64,000 nt of DNA from Cladocopium goreaui. Its lineage: Eukaryota; Sar; Dinophyceae; Suessiales; Symbiodiniaceae. The stretch's first letter is position 1. Each line of letters starts with the position of its first letter. Positions 1 to 12,827 of this stretch are shown here, piece by piece. The stretch spans positions 139,001 to 203,000 of the forward strand of contig CAMXCT020000123.1 in the NCBI GenBank assembly GCA_947184155.2. Reading direction: 5' to 3'. The notes under the pieces were generated by a model, which searched no databases, was not told where the DNA came from, and saw only the letters and a program-made list of their open reading frames with translations. A program made the translations under genes and the position numbers.

Positions 1-268
1 AAATAAGCTAACTTCGGATGGTTTGGGAAGTACCAAATGCTGATGATAGGTGAGGGCTCCAATTTGTTTTGAGCACAAACCCAGATAAATCCATACTTTT
101 GGTCAAGCAGCACTTACACCAATTCTTCGACTGACTCCCCAAGAAAAAAAATCATAAAGCAGTCAAATTGACTTTTGGTTATTGTCATTACCATTACTAA
201 TATTGGTTTCTATCATCATGTGTTATTCATTACTACTATCATCATTGGTTTGATCAAAGGTTCCTCAG

Positions 269-343
269 TGGATCGGATCTGAAGGGGCGTTCCGTGAGGA
301 GCGAGACCAATGGGTCGAAAAGATTGGATACCTCGTCTCCAAG
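269..343 (+). CDS. candidate exon, charged peptide
   Basis: A 75-base stretch gives 25 open codons (begins WIGSEGAFREERDQW). It follows a pyrimidine-rich acceptor ending TTCCTCAG and is followed by an AAG|GTGCGT donor. Base composition is richer in G and C than the flanks. I recognise no family; the peptide looks like a helical, charged segment. It lies in the same orientation as the later candidate exons up to the stop at 14198, so it may belong to the same gene, but this is inference. Confidence 0.45.
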
Positions 344-480
344 GTGCGTTGGGATTCCACTTCGTGCTGGGCTGGCGAAGAGAATCGGGAAGATGATGAC
401 GAACTATGGATATCTATGGATCGAGTTGGGGAGTTGGGAATTCATTCAATTCTTGAGACCCCATTCAGGTCCCGAAAATT

Positions 481-598
481 TACCCTCTGGTAAACGTTTA
501 CATAACTATGGAAAATCACCATTTTTCATGGGAAAATCAACTATTTCGACTGGGCCATTTTCAAGTTCGCAAACTGTAAACGTTTACCAGGCCGGGTA
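481..598. repeat. introner-like inverted-repeat element, family 1
   Basis: The left end TACCCTCTGGTAAACG is mirrored by an imperfect inverted copy at the right end (CGTTTACCAG then GCCGGGTA). The interior carries the family-typical AAAATCACCATTTTT and GGCCATTTTCAAG segments. GT at 490-491 and AG at 589-590 would form splice sites. GC-richer sequence begins immediately after the AG. Confidence 0.7.
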
Positions 599-879
599 GT
601 TGCAGAGTTGTTTTTGAAAGCCCAAAGCAGATAGGACCGTGGAGGTTCTGCTGAGCATCCATTGGGCATCCATTGGCATATGGAGACGATGGAGACTAGC
701 ATTGAAGCTATCAATTCTTGATAGACGAACCATCTCCAGTAGTGAGTCTCGGACCAGTAGTTCATACGGCTTTGTCTGATTTTTTCAAGGGGCATCTTTT
801 ACCATTCCGATGCATTCAAAGCCCATTTTCCCCAATCAAATCGCCCTATCTTTTGGATACATCCCCCACTTTTAAAGAA

Positions 880-985
880 TACCCTCTGGTAATTTAACAG
901 TTTGCTATTGAAAATGGCCATTTATAGTGGATTTTCCCATAAAAAATAGTGATTTTCCATAGCTATGTTAAATTACCAGAGGGTA
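880..985. repeat. introner-like inverted-repeat element, family 1, intact ends
   Basis: This 106-bp copy has near-perfect termini TACCCTCTGGTAATTTAA and TTAAATTACCAGAGGGTA. Its two halves are strongly self-complementary (AAAATGGCCATTTATAG against the later TTTTCCATAG side), so it would fold as a hairpin. CTG|GTAA and TTACCAG|A in the termini resemble a splice donor and acceptor. Confidence 0.8.
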
Positions 986-2055
986 AACCCAGTAGGATTG
1001 TTCCTCCCCAACGCCAGCGACCTTGGCTGTTGTTAGGTGACACAATCCTTGTATCCCACATCCGATCTGCAGGTGCCGAGGATTTTTTTTTGTCCCCTAT
1101 TAAGGACCGATATACCAAGTAAATCGTGATTATTAAGGATCTTTATGGGGATATAACTGATATTATTAGGACTTTATTGGAATAGAACTGATACAAGTAA
1201 TTATGTATGATTTTATATACCAAAATGACGATTTAATTGGGATTTTTTGAGGATATATAACTGATATAAGAGTGAGATTAAATTGTATATTGATGGGGTG
1301 ATGGGGATATCATTGGTTTGTAACTAACCAACAAAAGGGATTCCAAAGGGAATGTGTGTTTTTGTTGCATCCCTATATGGAGGTTTCCAAAAATATGGCT
1401 ATACCTCCCTAGCTGGATGATTTCATGGAAAATCCCAACCAAAAATGGGTGATTGCTTGGGGTCGACAAAACGGAAAGCTCCATGACTTTTTTCTATGGC
1501 ATCGGTGAAATCCCGGAGAAATTCCCAGAGAAATTGACTCTGCAAATCCAATGATCCAATGTCTAAATTCATAAAGCGACATAGGATGATATTCATGTGG
1601 TTCATATATGGTTAATATATGGTTAATATATGGTTATGGAGATATATCTATAGTTAGCCTCTGGCATTTTTTTACAAAAAGCGAACTTGAAGCCATGGCC
1701 CAGTCGAAATAGTTGATTTACCCAGCTATGACATGGTGGATCTTTCCAGTTCGTTATGTTTGTACGTTGACCAGGCCGACTTTTTTCCTCTCTAAAAATC
1801 CTGATGCTTTGCTTTAAAGTTCCTTTTTTTTTCTGTGTGTTCCTCTAAATCTCCTATGTTAACACTTAATTCGTCATTCCTTGTCTATGAATAAGCATCA
1901 GTTAACCATTAATAACCATTAGTTTACAAATGGTTAACAAATGAAAAACATTAGAAACAACTAGTTAATCGTTGAAAAGCATTGAAAACAATGTGTCAAT
2001 TATTAAGGACCAGCAACTAACCATTAAACACCATCGGTCACCCATGTTTTCGCAG
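986..2055. other. AT-rich non-coding stretch
   Basis: A GC-richer patch at about 1000-1080 lies just after the introner-like copy and could hold a short exon, but no frame is convincing. The rest is AT-rich, with TGGTTAATATATGG repeats near 1610-1640 and no supported gene. Confidence 0.5.
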
Positions 2056-2137
2056 GTGCAGCCCCTGCCCGGCAACGAAGCCACCCGGACGCGGATCTTG
2101 GCGCGGAACGCAAAGAGAGGGCGTTCCGGATTCAGAA
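2056..2137 (+). CDS. candidate exon, basic peptide
   Basis: This 82-base segment has a clear acceptor (GTTTTCGCAG) and a consensus donor (CAGAA|GTGAGT). It is fully open in one frame (begins VQPLPGNEATRTRILARNA, then Arg/Lys/Gly-rich). It stands out as GC-rich inside AT-rich DNA. No domain can be assigned to so short a piece. It is one of the better supported exon candidates in the window. Confidence 0.6.
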
Positions 2138-2710
2138 GTGAGTAGCGTGTAACAATAGGATTATTTATAATAGATATTACTATAAAAGATAATCCTATTA
2201 TTACTATAATGATCATTTGTTATAATAGATTATTTATAATCCTATTATTTTGGTGAATTTGGATAATCTGGTGAATTATAATCCTATTATTTTGGTGAAT
2301 TTGGATAATCTGGTGAATTATAATAGATAAATAGGATAATTATTCACATTATTATGGTGAGTATTATGGTGAATCTATTATAATAATCTGGCGAATTATA
2401 ATAGATTCACCATAATAATATACTTTACCTTTAAAAGATATGGTGATAATAGATGAATGGTACCCTCTAATGGTGATTTTGGGGATGGTAATTATAGTGA
2501 TAATAGTAATACTAATATTTAATTGTATTAATAATGATGTATGACAACAATCAACAATAATGTTTATCCATATGATGATAATCTATTATCAACAATCGTA
2601 ATGTGGTTAAAACAGTGTCATAAACCATCCCCAAAATCACCATTAGTAATGATTCTGAGTGTGATAGTAATCATTAGTAATCATCAATCAACCATAATCG
2701 CAATCATCAT
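2138..2710. other. AT-rich non-coding stretch with local duplications
   Basis: A segment of about 44 bp (TATTTTGGTGAATTTGG and neighbours) is repeated in tandem at about 2232-2320, and related pieces recur to 2410. No gene is seen. The 60 bases before 2711 resemble those before the repeat at 23978. Confidence 0.6.
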
Positions 2711-2813
2711 CTGGTGGGTGGTTTGGAACATTTGGATGATTTTTCCATTCAGTTGGGAATAGTCATCCCAACTGACTTTCATATTTTTCAGAGGGGTTCA
2801 AACCACCAACCAG
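2711..2813. repeat. inverted-repeat element, family 2
   Basis: This 103-bp element starts CTGGTGGGTGGTTTGGAAC and ends AAACCACCAACCAG, so the ends are inverted copies. The interior CATCCCAACTGACTTTCA is shared with copies at 23978, 61281 and 61918. The termini again contain CTG|GT and CCAG, resembling splice sites. Confidence 0.8.
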
Positions 2814-4319
2814 ATAATAAACCATCCCCCAAATCACAATTTTTATGGGTGGTTTTTCAACCATCCAAAATGGGGTGGTTTATGACATTGTTTTAACCAC
2901 ATTAGATGAATGATACCTCTGGTGAACAGTTCGCGAACTGGAAAATCACCATATTTTTTAGCAAATGATCTACAGGGGATGATGGTTTCGTGCAGGGACC
3001 CCAGTACGAACTGGCTGCCGCAAATGTCTTGAGGAAAACTAGAGTTTATAGGGGATAATCCACATGATCTAACTATAGTTTTTCGGGGGTCATTTCCAGT
3101 TATAAACTTATAACGGGGCCCTTCCTGTCGGTGAACTAACAGTTGAAAAACGGATGAAATCAATGGGGATAGTAAATGATAGTAATGCATATTTAATTGT
3201 ACAACAATCAACAATCATGTACTAACATTACTATCATTAATAGATTATTGGATTATTAATGCATTAATTGTATTTTCATATTATTAATGGATAATAATTT
3301 TCATTATGTATAACAACAAATAATAATTATGTATAACAACAATCAACAATAATGATTAACCAAATGATAATAATCTATTATAAACAATCGTAATGTGGTT
3401 AAAACAATGTCATGTTTACCATCCCCCAGTCATCATCATCTTTATAGGTGCTATGTTTACCATTCCCAAATGGGTAGGTTATTATTGTTTTAACCACATT
3501 ATTAATAATGATGTATAACAACAATCAACAGTAATAATATGGAATATGATAGTAATATGGATATAATTGTATTGCAATAACAATAATAGTGATAACATGG
3601 GTAGGCATAATGTCTATAGATAGCAACACTGATAACAAGGACAAGGATTACAATAAGAATATTAACCACAATAAACATTAGTAGTGATAATGCAAACAAT
3701 AACAATGAGTGTTTCTTGTTGTTGTTGTTGTTAGTTTTGTTGTCATTATTGTTGTTGTTATGATAATATGACATGTTGGAATCACCAACAGAGTTGGAGA
3801 GTTCGCCAGAAAGAAGGGAGCTGAAAGAATTACCATGGGGGTTCCACATAAAATTTCCTCTCAGAACCCCCCCAAAAAAATCAGGTGATTTATGAGATCC
3901 TAACCTAAAAATTGAGTTATAGAGTGGCTTACATAACTTTGGAGCCCTGTATATAAAGTGGGCTTTCAGCAACAACAATTTGGGGATTTCACCAAAACAA
4001 AATGATGTTGGGGCGTACATTAAATTCTGTGTTTTTGACCAAAAACATACGGTTTGATCCAAGAACAATGGTGAGTTATCCAAACAAAAGTGCTGGTGTT
4101 TGCCATCGGAGAACGGACGATTCAATGGCTAATTCAATGTAATTCAATGAGAAAGAACTCAGTCGTCGAAGAAAAGATGCTTTTTTACATCAGTGACAAC
4201 TTAAAAGAAACATGGCATACAAATTTTAAAAAACATCAACAAATAGAAGTCCAAAGCTTCCAGAGCTTCCCCAACTTGGGAAATCTCATACCCCCCATCC
4301 CCATCCCCGTCGCATCGAG
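2814..4319. other. AT-rich non-coding stretch
   Basis: A decayed family-1 end lies at about 2913-2970 (ACCTCTGGTGAACAG, then AAAATCACCAT). The remainder is AT-rich with TAATAATG-type short repeats; a 207-codon minus-strand frame across 3502-4125 is low-complexity Asn/Tyr/His/Leu and is not a credible gene. Confidence 0.5.
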
Positions 4320-4388
4320 GCCGGTTTCCTTCTGCACGGTTCGGCCATGGACACCTGCCAGCTGGTCTATGCAGAGCTCCATGCGTGA
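4320..4388 (+). CDS. candidate terminal exon
   Basis: This GC-rich segment is open for 22 codons (AGFLLHGSAMDTCQLVYAEL...) and ends in TGA at 4386-4388. It follows an AG at 4318-4319. The peptide looks like ordinary protein but no family is recognised. A second plus frame through the same bases is also open, so the choice is uncertain. Confidence 0.35.
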   Translation, partial: AGFLLHGSAMDTCQLVYAELHA

Positions 4389-4460
4389 CCCGCAAAAAAA
4401 GAGGGTCCTGTCCAATGGGGCCCGACTGGGGAGAGAAACATCAGTTACAAAGCGATATGT

Positions 4461-7400
4461 TTATATATGATGATATATGATGATACATGTTGATTATATG
4501 ATGATATATGATGATACATGATGATACATGTTGATTATATGATGATATATGATGATATATGATGATACATGTTGATTATATGATGATATATGATGATACA
4601 TGATGATACATGTTGATTATATGATGATATATGATGATATATGATGATACATGTTGATTATATGATGATATATGATGATACATGATGATACATGTTGATT
4701 ATATGATGATATATGATGATATATGATGATACATGTTGATTATATGATGATATATGATGATACATGATGATACATGTTGATTATATGATGATATATGATG
4801 ATATATGATGATACATGTTGATTATATGATGATATATGATGATATATGATGATACATGTTGATTATATGATGATATATGATGATATATGATGATATATGA
4901 TGATACATGTTGATTATATGATGATATATGATGATATATGATGATACATGTTGATTATATGATGATATATGATGATATATGATGATGATATATGATGATA
5001 TATGATGATACATGTTGATTATATGATGATATATGATGATATATGATGATACATGTTGATTATATGATGATATATGATGATATATGATGATACATGTTGA
5101 TTATATGATGATATATGATGATACATGATGATACATGTTGATTATATGATGATATATGATGATATATGATGATACATGTTGATTATATGATGATATATGA
5201 TGATATATGATGAACATGTTGATTATATGATGATATATGATGATATGATGATACATGTTGATTATATGATGATATATGATGATATATGATGATACATGTT
5301 GATTATATGATGATATATGATGATAATGATGATACATGTTGATTATATGATGATATATGATGATATATGATGATATATGATGATACATGTTGATTATATG
5401 ATGATATATGATGATATATGATGATACATGTTGATTATATGATGATATATGATGATATATGATGATTATATGATGATATATGATGATATATGATGATACA
5501 TGTTGATTATATGATGATATATGATGATATATGATGATACATGTTGATTATATGATGATATATGATGATATATGATGATACATGTTGATTATATGATGAT
5601 ACATGATGATACATGTTGATTATATGATGATATATGATGATATATGATGATACATGTTGATTATATGATGATATATGATGATACATGATGATATATGATG
5701 ATACATGTTGATTATATGATGATATATGATGATACATGTTGATTATATGATGATATATGATGATATATGATGATATATGATGATTATATGATGATATATG
5801 ATGATATATGATGATACATGTTGATTATATGATGATATATGATGATATATGACGATACATGTTGATTATATGATGATATATGATGATATATGATGATACA
5901 TGTTGATTATATGATGATATATGATGATATATGATGATACATGTTGATTATATGATGATTATATGATGATTATATGATGATATATGATGATAAATGATGA
6001 TATATGTTGATATATGTTTATATATGATGATACATGTTGATATATGATGATACATGTTGATTATATGATGATACATGTTGATTATATGATGATACATGTT
6101 GATTATATGATGATACATGTTGATTGTATGATGATTATATGATGATTACATGTTGATTATATGATGATATATGATGATACATGTTGATATATGATGATTA
6201 TATGATGATGTATGTTGATATATGATGATTATATGATGATACATGTTGATATATGATGATTATATGATGATACATGTTGATTATATGATGATACATGTTG
6301 ATTGTATGATGATTATATGTTGATTATATGTTGATATATGATGATATATGATGATATATGATGATATATGTTGATATATGTTTATATATGATGATACATG
6401 TTGATATATGATGATTATATGATGATACATGTTGATATATGATGATTATATGATGATACATGTTGATATATGATGATTATATGATGATATATGTTGATAT
6501 ATGTTGATTATATGATGATATATGTTTATACATGATGATACATGTTGATATATGATGCTTATATTATGATACATGTTGATTATATGATGATTATATGATG
6601 ATACATGTTGATATATGATGATTATATGATGATATATGTTTATCTTTGATGATTATATGATGATACATGTTGATATATGTTGATTATATGATGATATATG
6701 TTTATATATGATGATACATGTTGATATATGATGATTATATGATGATACATGTTGATATATGATGATTATATGATATATGTTTATATATGATGATTATATG
6801 TTGATATATGATGATTATATGATGATACATGTTGATTATATGATGATATATGATGATACATGTTGATATATGATGATTATATGATGATACATGTTGATAT
6901 ATGATGATTCTATGTTGATATATGATGATTATATGATGATATATGTTTATATATGATGATTATATGATGATATATGTTGATATATGATGATTATATGATG
7001 ATATATGTTTATATATGATGATACATGTTGATATATGGTGATTATATGATGATACATGTTGATATATGATGATTATATGATGAGATATGTTTATATATGA
7101 TGATTATATGATGATATATGTTTATATATGATGATACATGTTGATTATATGATGATATATGATGATACATGTTGATATATGATGATTCTATGATGATATA
7201 TGTTTATATATGATGATACATTTTGATTATATGATGATATATGATGATATATGATGATACATGTTGATATATGATGATTATATGATGATATATGTTTATA
7301 TATGATAATACATGTTGATTATATGATGATTATATGATGATATATGTTGATATATGATTATATATGTTGATTATATGATGATACATGTTGATTATATGAT

Positions 7401-7982
7401 GATATATGATGATTATATGTTGATATACGATGATTATATGATGATATATGTTGATTATATGATGATACATGTTGATTATATGATGATATATGATGATACA
7501 TGTTGATATATGATGATTATATGATGATATATGTTTATATATGATTATATATGATGATTATATGATGATACATGTTGATTATATGATGATACATGTGGAT
7601 TGTATGATGATATGTGATGATTATATGTTGATATACGATGATTATATGTTGATGTATGATGATACATGATGATTATATGATGATACATGTTGATTGTATG
7701 ATGATATGTGATGATTATTTGTTGATATACGATGATTATATGTTGATACATGATGATATATGATGATACATGTTGATATATGATGATATATGATGATATA
7801 TGATGATACATGTTGATATATGATGATATATGATGATATATGATGATACATGTTGATTGTATGATGATACATGTTGATTGTATGATGATACATGTTGATT
7901 GTATGATGATATGTGATGATTATATGTTGATATACGATGATTATATGTTGATGTATGATGATTATATGTGATATACATATGC
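4461..7982. repeat. 3.5 kb AT-rich minisatellite, 41-bp period built on 10-bp subunits
   Basis: Units of about 41 bp are made of three decamers of the TGATGATATA/TGATGATACA type plus one 11-mer (TGTTGATTATA). From about 4490 to 4800 two unit variants alternate, giving an 82-bp higher-order repeat. The array is regular to about 5945 and then more degenerate. Long minus-strand frames (MYHHISSYIII repeats) are by-products of the repeat, not genes. Confidence 0.97.
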
Positions 7983-9074
7983 ATTACAACGTGGACCCAG
8001 TGACAGTGATGTTTGTTGGTTTATAAACCCGATGAACTTTGCTATCCTTGGGGGGGCCACAACTTGTAGGGGGATCTCGTTGACATATAGTTGATATATG
8101 ATGGTTGGAAACCAGGGCCAAGTTCAACATGGTGATAATTGATATCTTATGGAATATAGTAGCTTATAATAATAGTTAATAAGAAATGAATTGGATATGA
8201 TGGGGATATGACGGGGATATAGTAGATATAGTCTTGGAATAAGCATCAATGAATCAATCAAAAACCAACACTCGGCGCGACGTCTTCAGTGTTTCCCCTC
8301 TAGTAACCAACGGATAATCGCATAATCGCCCGTTTATAGATGGTCCATTGCGATGTGAAAAACATTCCAGTGGATACCCTCCAGTAAACTCACATAGCGA
8401 ACTGGGAAATCACTATTTTTAATGGGTAAATCCACTACTTCAATGGCCAGTTTCAATAGCTTTTTGTATGTTTAGCAGTGGATAAAATTGATCGCCTCAT
8501 TCCTAGAGAAACCCAGATCTTGGATCAACATATGGGTCCCATGTGCGGGACACCAGGTAATCAACTTGTCTATTTGGGGTGATATTTTTGGTGTCACCAA
8601 AGGGGATAGATTTGATTTGTGTACTGTTTTTTAAAAAAAATGTTTGGAACCAAAGTCAGAGCAAAAGGTGGGTCATGTCATCGAATCATCGAACTTCCAG
8701 TGAGGGGAGATCCAAATCATGACCATATCTCCAATCCACCATTCCATAACTCTTCAGAAACCTCAAAAACTGAAAGGTCACAGTAACTGCTATACATGGT
8801 TCCCCCATCTTTCACCTAAGCCATGATGAAAAATCCTCAGGTCACTCTTGAAAACTGATGAATTCTGAGAGCTTCCATGCAGTCACGACTTCAGCTTGGA
8901 TTCCTGGTGTCACACCCCAAAAATAGTTCGACACTATGACTCGAAAGATGACACCTGACAAAACTAGCTGAACACTATTTTGGTCTCCTAAAAACACTCT
9001 TTTCAATCTCCATCTGAACCTGGATTTTTTGGTGCCAGAATCGGTCACGGGGAAATCGCACGGCCGTCCCTTAG
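7983..9074. other. non-coding stretch with a decayed family-1 copy
   Basis: A degenerate introner-like copy spans about 8375-8483 (TACCCTCCAGTAAAC at the left, TTTAGCAGTGGATA at the right). No exon is supported elsewhere. Confidence 0.5.
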
Positions 9075-9132
9075 GTACTCGGGAGGGGAGTCCAAGATGA
9101 CCTTATACCGCGATGCCTGGTGCGACCGCGAG
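9075..9132 (+). CDS. candidate exon with possible GC donor
   Basis: After an acceptor CCCTTAG, one frame reads YSGGESKMTLYRDAWCDRE, which looks like genuine protein sequence. The segment ends CGCGAG|GCGGGT, a possible non-canonical GC donor; such donors are known in dinoflagellates. The frame stays open beyond this point, so the 3' border is an inference. Family not recognised. Confidence 0.5.
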
Positions 9133-9826
9133 GCGGGTACCCTTGTCCAATGCCATAAACCTACCATTTGGGTGTGGTTTATACAAGCCATAAACATGGG
9201 CATGGGGATAGTGGGCTTGGGTTTACCAGATTACAGGGTATTTATTAGATGTATCCAAGATTGATGGCGAACTAATCTTATGAATCTGATGCCGAATTTT
9301 TGACTGCAGAGTGTCCAAGATTGACCACGGTTTTAGGAAGAAGTTGGCAGAAAACCATCGAAAACCATCGAAAACGAGAATGAATGGAAACAAACAAACC
9401 AAAAGCACACAGGGTTTCTGGATGTTTTTGGTAAATGAAGCTTATCCATTACATTTTTTCATCCATGGTTTCCATCGAAACCACTTCTCGAGCTCGCTTT
9501 GAAGTCATCCCTTGGGGGATGTTTCATTGACCTATGGGATTATTTTTGGACATGTTTTCATCATTATTCATTTCATAATTTGTTTCATGTGTTTCCTCCA
9601 TTTATTGTAGATTTCCCCATGATCTTCCCATTTCCCCGACTATAAGCCTCATTAAACCTCCACGTTTCATGAAAGTGGATTCCATTTCCCATTGATTTCC
9701 CATGGTTTTACCCATGAAACAACGATGTAAACCTCATTCTGAGTGGATTTCCCATGGTTTTTCCCATGGTTTTCCCCTTAGAAAACCTCCATTTTCTATG
9801 GAAAATGGTCCCTTATCGCTTCGCAG

Positions 9827-9877
9827 CTCTCGACCGTGGCGCTGTCAGAGTCCACCACCGTCAGTGGCCCAAGCTAT
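9827..9877 (+). CDS. candidate short exon
   Basis: It follows CGCTTCGCAG and precedes TAT|GTGACC. The 17 codons read LSTVALSESTTVSGPSY. The GC-rich island is small and other frames, including minus-strand ones, are also open, so strand and frame are tentative. Confidence 0.35.
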
Positions 9878-10254
9878 GTGACCAGGAATTTTCATGGCTT
9901 GTCTTAGGGGATCATATGGGATTATACAACAGATATATACAACAGATATATCATCAGGGTTATCCAATATCATCCCCAATATAATATACAACAGATATTT
10001 TCCCAATTATCCAATATGGGTATGGATCAATACCTATGAAAATACCATTACTTTAGGGGGATGAACATCCATTTTAACCCAGCTATTTTGATGTGAACAG
10101 AAGGGGTACTATTGGTTTTGACACACTGCCATATGGGACTATGATCCTATTAATATGGCATCTATGTGACCAGTCCCATTTTACTGATATCTGTAATTTT
10201 TCACATAACTGCCATGTATGTACATCCATGTATATCTATATACATATATATATA

Positions 10255-10375
10255 TACCCTCTGGTTATTTAACATAGCCATGGAAGCCATGGCCCATAGA
10301 AATAGATGGTTTACCTGGGTTTACCTATCAAAAATGGTGGATCTTTCCATGGCTATGTTAAATAACCAGATGGTT
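10255..10375. repeat. introner-like inverted-repeat element, family 1
   Basis: The left end is TACCCTCTGGTTATTTAAC and the right end GTTAAATAACCAGATGG, with matching hairpin-forming interior (CATAGCCATGG and CCATGGCTATG). AG at 10368-10369 lies 13 bases before the acceptor of the exon at 10383. Confidence 0.8.
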
Positions 10376-10382
10376 GTCCTAG

Positions 10383-10464
10383 GTCTCCACTCGCTCGGGC
10401 GTGTACTGCAACGTCTTTGGCATCGACCAGCTGGGCACCGCAGTTTTTGCTGCCGGGAAAACCG
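10383..10464 (+). CDS. candidate exon, Gly-rich globular peptide
   Basis: The 82-base exon lies between GTCCTAG and ACCG|GTGGTT. One frame is open and protein-like (SGVYCNVFGIDQLGTAVFAA, followed by GKTG). The in-frame TAG of the acceptor means the exon cannot extend leftwards. The motif style suggests a beta-rich fold, but I cannot name the family. It is one of the strongest host exon candidates. Confidence 0.6.
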
Positions 10465-10997
10465 GTGGTTTACTCTGGGGACATAGAAAAAGATGGGGAA
10501 AACCCATGGTTTCCCTCTGAAAAAATCTACACATGGTGGGTTAAAACCACATTAATATGTTACTTTACAGAGGGGTATACCTTTTGGTGATGGAGGATCA
10601 TAAAAATCATCACCATTATGAATTATGAGTTGAAAATCATCACCATCATGAGCTGAGATGGTGATGAACTAAAATCACCACATTTATGTCATGATATTTA
10701 TCAGCCTCAACAATCACCTAAGAATCTCTCAACATTTCCGGTTGGTAGATTTTACAGTTGAACCAGATGGCCTAATAGTTTTTGCAAAATTTGTTTGGCA
10801 AGTTTTGCCACGGAAACCGTAAGTGACCGTGTGATCATTGTCCACCCTGCAAAAGAGATCATAGAGTGAATCAATCGAGAAGATGGTTACTGTAGAACTC
10901 ATTGCAGGTGGTTGATATTTGTTGGTAGGGGTTTGGATTTGATTTCAGTGCTGGTAGATAGTTATAGTACAAAAGTGATTTATCACTATTTGAGTAG

Positions 10998-11168
10998 CAT
11001 TTTACTTTTCTATGTTGTTGGGGGTCAACGTCTCACTGGGTTTCACCTTCACGCAACGCCTCCACAACTGCTTCCCCGAGTCATCGTTTCTGCGCTCGCA
11101 ACGCGGACGAGAAGGACTTGTGGCTCCGCGCCGTGAGCAACGTGAAGGCGCTGTGGGGGAGATTTCCA
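10998..11168 (+). CDS. candidate exon, C-terminal end of a PH-like domain
   Basis: The frame reading FCARNADEKDLWLRAVSNVK matches the last strand and C-terminal helix typical of pleckstrin-homology domains, where an aromatic-Ala-x-x-x-x-Glu-Lys-x-x-Trp pattern is followed by an amphipathic helix. PH domains bind phosphoinositides or proteins at membranes. The frame is open from 10998 to a TAG at 11169; the real acceptor is not clear, and GTGAGC inside the helix could be a decoy donor. Confidence 0.5.
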
Positions 11169-12286
11169 TAGGATGTTTTATGGGATTTCTCTGGGAATAG
11201 TGGTATAATACTGGGGATACAATGGTATGATCACCAAACAACGGTCTCATGGTAATTTTATATTTTTTTAAGGGGATAATGGTATAATGATGATATAATG
11301 ATATAATCGTGTAAAAATGGTAAAATTCTATGGGGATAGTGGTACAATAATAGGAATATAATAGGATAAGGATAAGGTGTTCATACGGGGATTTCTCTGG
11401 GATTTTTGTTTGGGATAGTGGTAAAACAATGGGGATATAGTAATGACCCATGGGATATAGCAATAATACTGATAATGATAATAATCATGGGGATATAGTA
11501 ATAATGGGGATATTGACAGACTAATGTCTCTATGGGATTTCATGGCATTTCTATGGGGATAGTAGAATAGGGAAATGATGATATAGTATTGTAACAATGG
11601 TACAACCACCAAACAGCGGGAACATAATCCATACATAACTGGGGCAAGAAATGGCGAGAAGCGTTCATTTTGTAACTGGAGCAATGAATACAACCATCCA
11701 AAATGGTTTTTGGATATCCCCCAAAAATGGGGATATCTTGACACAAGCCTAATAGCTGTAACAGCGAGCACGATCTAGAGCACGATTTTTGGCACGAAGG
11801 AGAGCACCAAAAAGCACGGTTTGTGGCACGAAGGAGAGCACCAAAAAGCACAAATTTTGGCACGAAGGAAAACATTCAAAACAACGTTCGCCCAAAATAT
11901 AAAGACTGTTTTTTTTGACTGTTACAGCTATTAGGATGGACCCAAGGGATATCTGTAGCTAACCGCAGTAAATCCCCTCATGTATATGCATATAAATTAT
12001 ACATATATATATATATATATTTAGATAATTATATATGTCTGTGTGTGCGTGTGTGTACATGCCCCGTTTGTAAGTTGGTTTATAATCCCATCCAACTATA
12101 GATATATTTGCCATAAACCAAATATCTATAGAAAGGGGAACCTCTGTGGATTCGTCAAATTGCCAAACATCCCATACCCATCCAACTATAGAGATGGATA
12201 AAGCCCACATAACCCTAGTTGTTGTAGTTATAAACCAACAGAAACCGATCATTTTGGCGTCCCTTTCTGTCGGTATGGGGCCCAAG
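11169..12286. other. non-coding stretch with a short triplicated repeat
   Basis: Three partial copies of a unit of about 33 bp containing TTTGGCACGAAGG and GAGCACCAAAAAGCAC lie at 11775-11875. The remainder is AT-rich (GGGGATATAGTAATAATGG style) without a supported gene. Confidence 0.5.
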
Positions 12287-12352
12287 TCAATTTTGAGGAT
12301 CGTACACCATCCTGCTGATGAAGAACCGGAGGAGTTTCCAAAAAAAGTTTGA
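12287..12352 (+). CDS. weak candidate terminal exon, acidic
   Basis: After CCCAAG a frame reads LRIVHHPADEEPEEFPKK and ends in TGA at 12350-12352. The peptide is protein-like, but there is no strong pyrimidine tract before it. Confidence 0.3.
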   Translation, partial: SILRIVHHPADEEPEEFPKKV

Positions 12353-12532
12353 TACGTCGTCCTTAAAAAACTGATACTGCCCCCTTTGGGAGAAATAAAA
12401 AGATGATTAAATCCTGGGTTAGCATAGGCGGGGGGGCGAATTTTGATGGGGGAGGCAACTTTATCTAAAATTGGTCAGTTACCCTCCAGTAGGTGGTTTC
12501 TTGGCGGAAACTCATGTTCCAACCCCAAAAAC

Positions 12533-12586
12533 CTTCATGACAGGGGGTCTCTGTGAATCTACCGCAGGGTATCTGGCATTGCCGAT
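12533..12586 (-). CDS. candidate exon on the minus strand
   Basis: Read on the minus strand, GGTCTTGCAG precedes 18 open codons (IGNARYPAVDSQRPPVMK) that end at AAG|GTTTTT. Both borders are good, but the orientation is opposite to that of nearly all other candidates, so this may be chance or a separate gene. Confidence 0.35.
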
Positions 12587-12788
12587 CTGCAAGACCATGG
12601 AAAGTAGATCATTTGGCACCACCATTCTTAATGGTTTTTTATAATTAATAATATCATTAGTATCATTAATATCCCATATTAAACCCCATGAACTCATTAA
12701 TATCATGAATATCCCCATGAATGTCCCATATGAAAAACCTCCATCTTTTTCGTGTTCCTCATGTTCGGGGATTTCCCCATGGCTCCAG

Positions 12789-12827
12789 GTGAAGTTGATG
12801 TTTGAAGCACCAGATCCCACCATCGAG
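12789..12827 (+). CDS. candidate short exon
   Basis: It follows GGCTCCAG and reads VKLMFEAPDPTIE, ending at ATCGAG|GCGTTT, again a possible GC donor of the same GAG|GCG form seen at 9132. The frame stays open past this border. Family unknown. Confidence 0.4.

Noticed and set aside
3502-4125. 207-codon minus-strand frame
   Set aside because: Asn/Tyr/Leu-rich, AT-driven, without splice borders or recognisable motifs.
4461-7982. CRISPR-like alternation of short repeats and spacers
   Set aside because: It is an uninterrupted minisatellite with no unique spacers, in a eukaryotic context.
4822-7984. Long minus-strand frames encoding MYHHISSYIII-type proteins
   Set aside because: They arise because the 41-bp and 10-bp repeats lack stops in some frames; there are no borders or codon signals of a gene.
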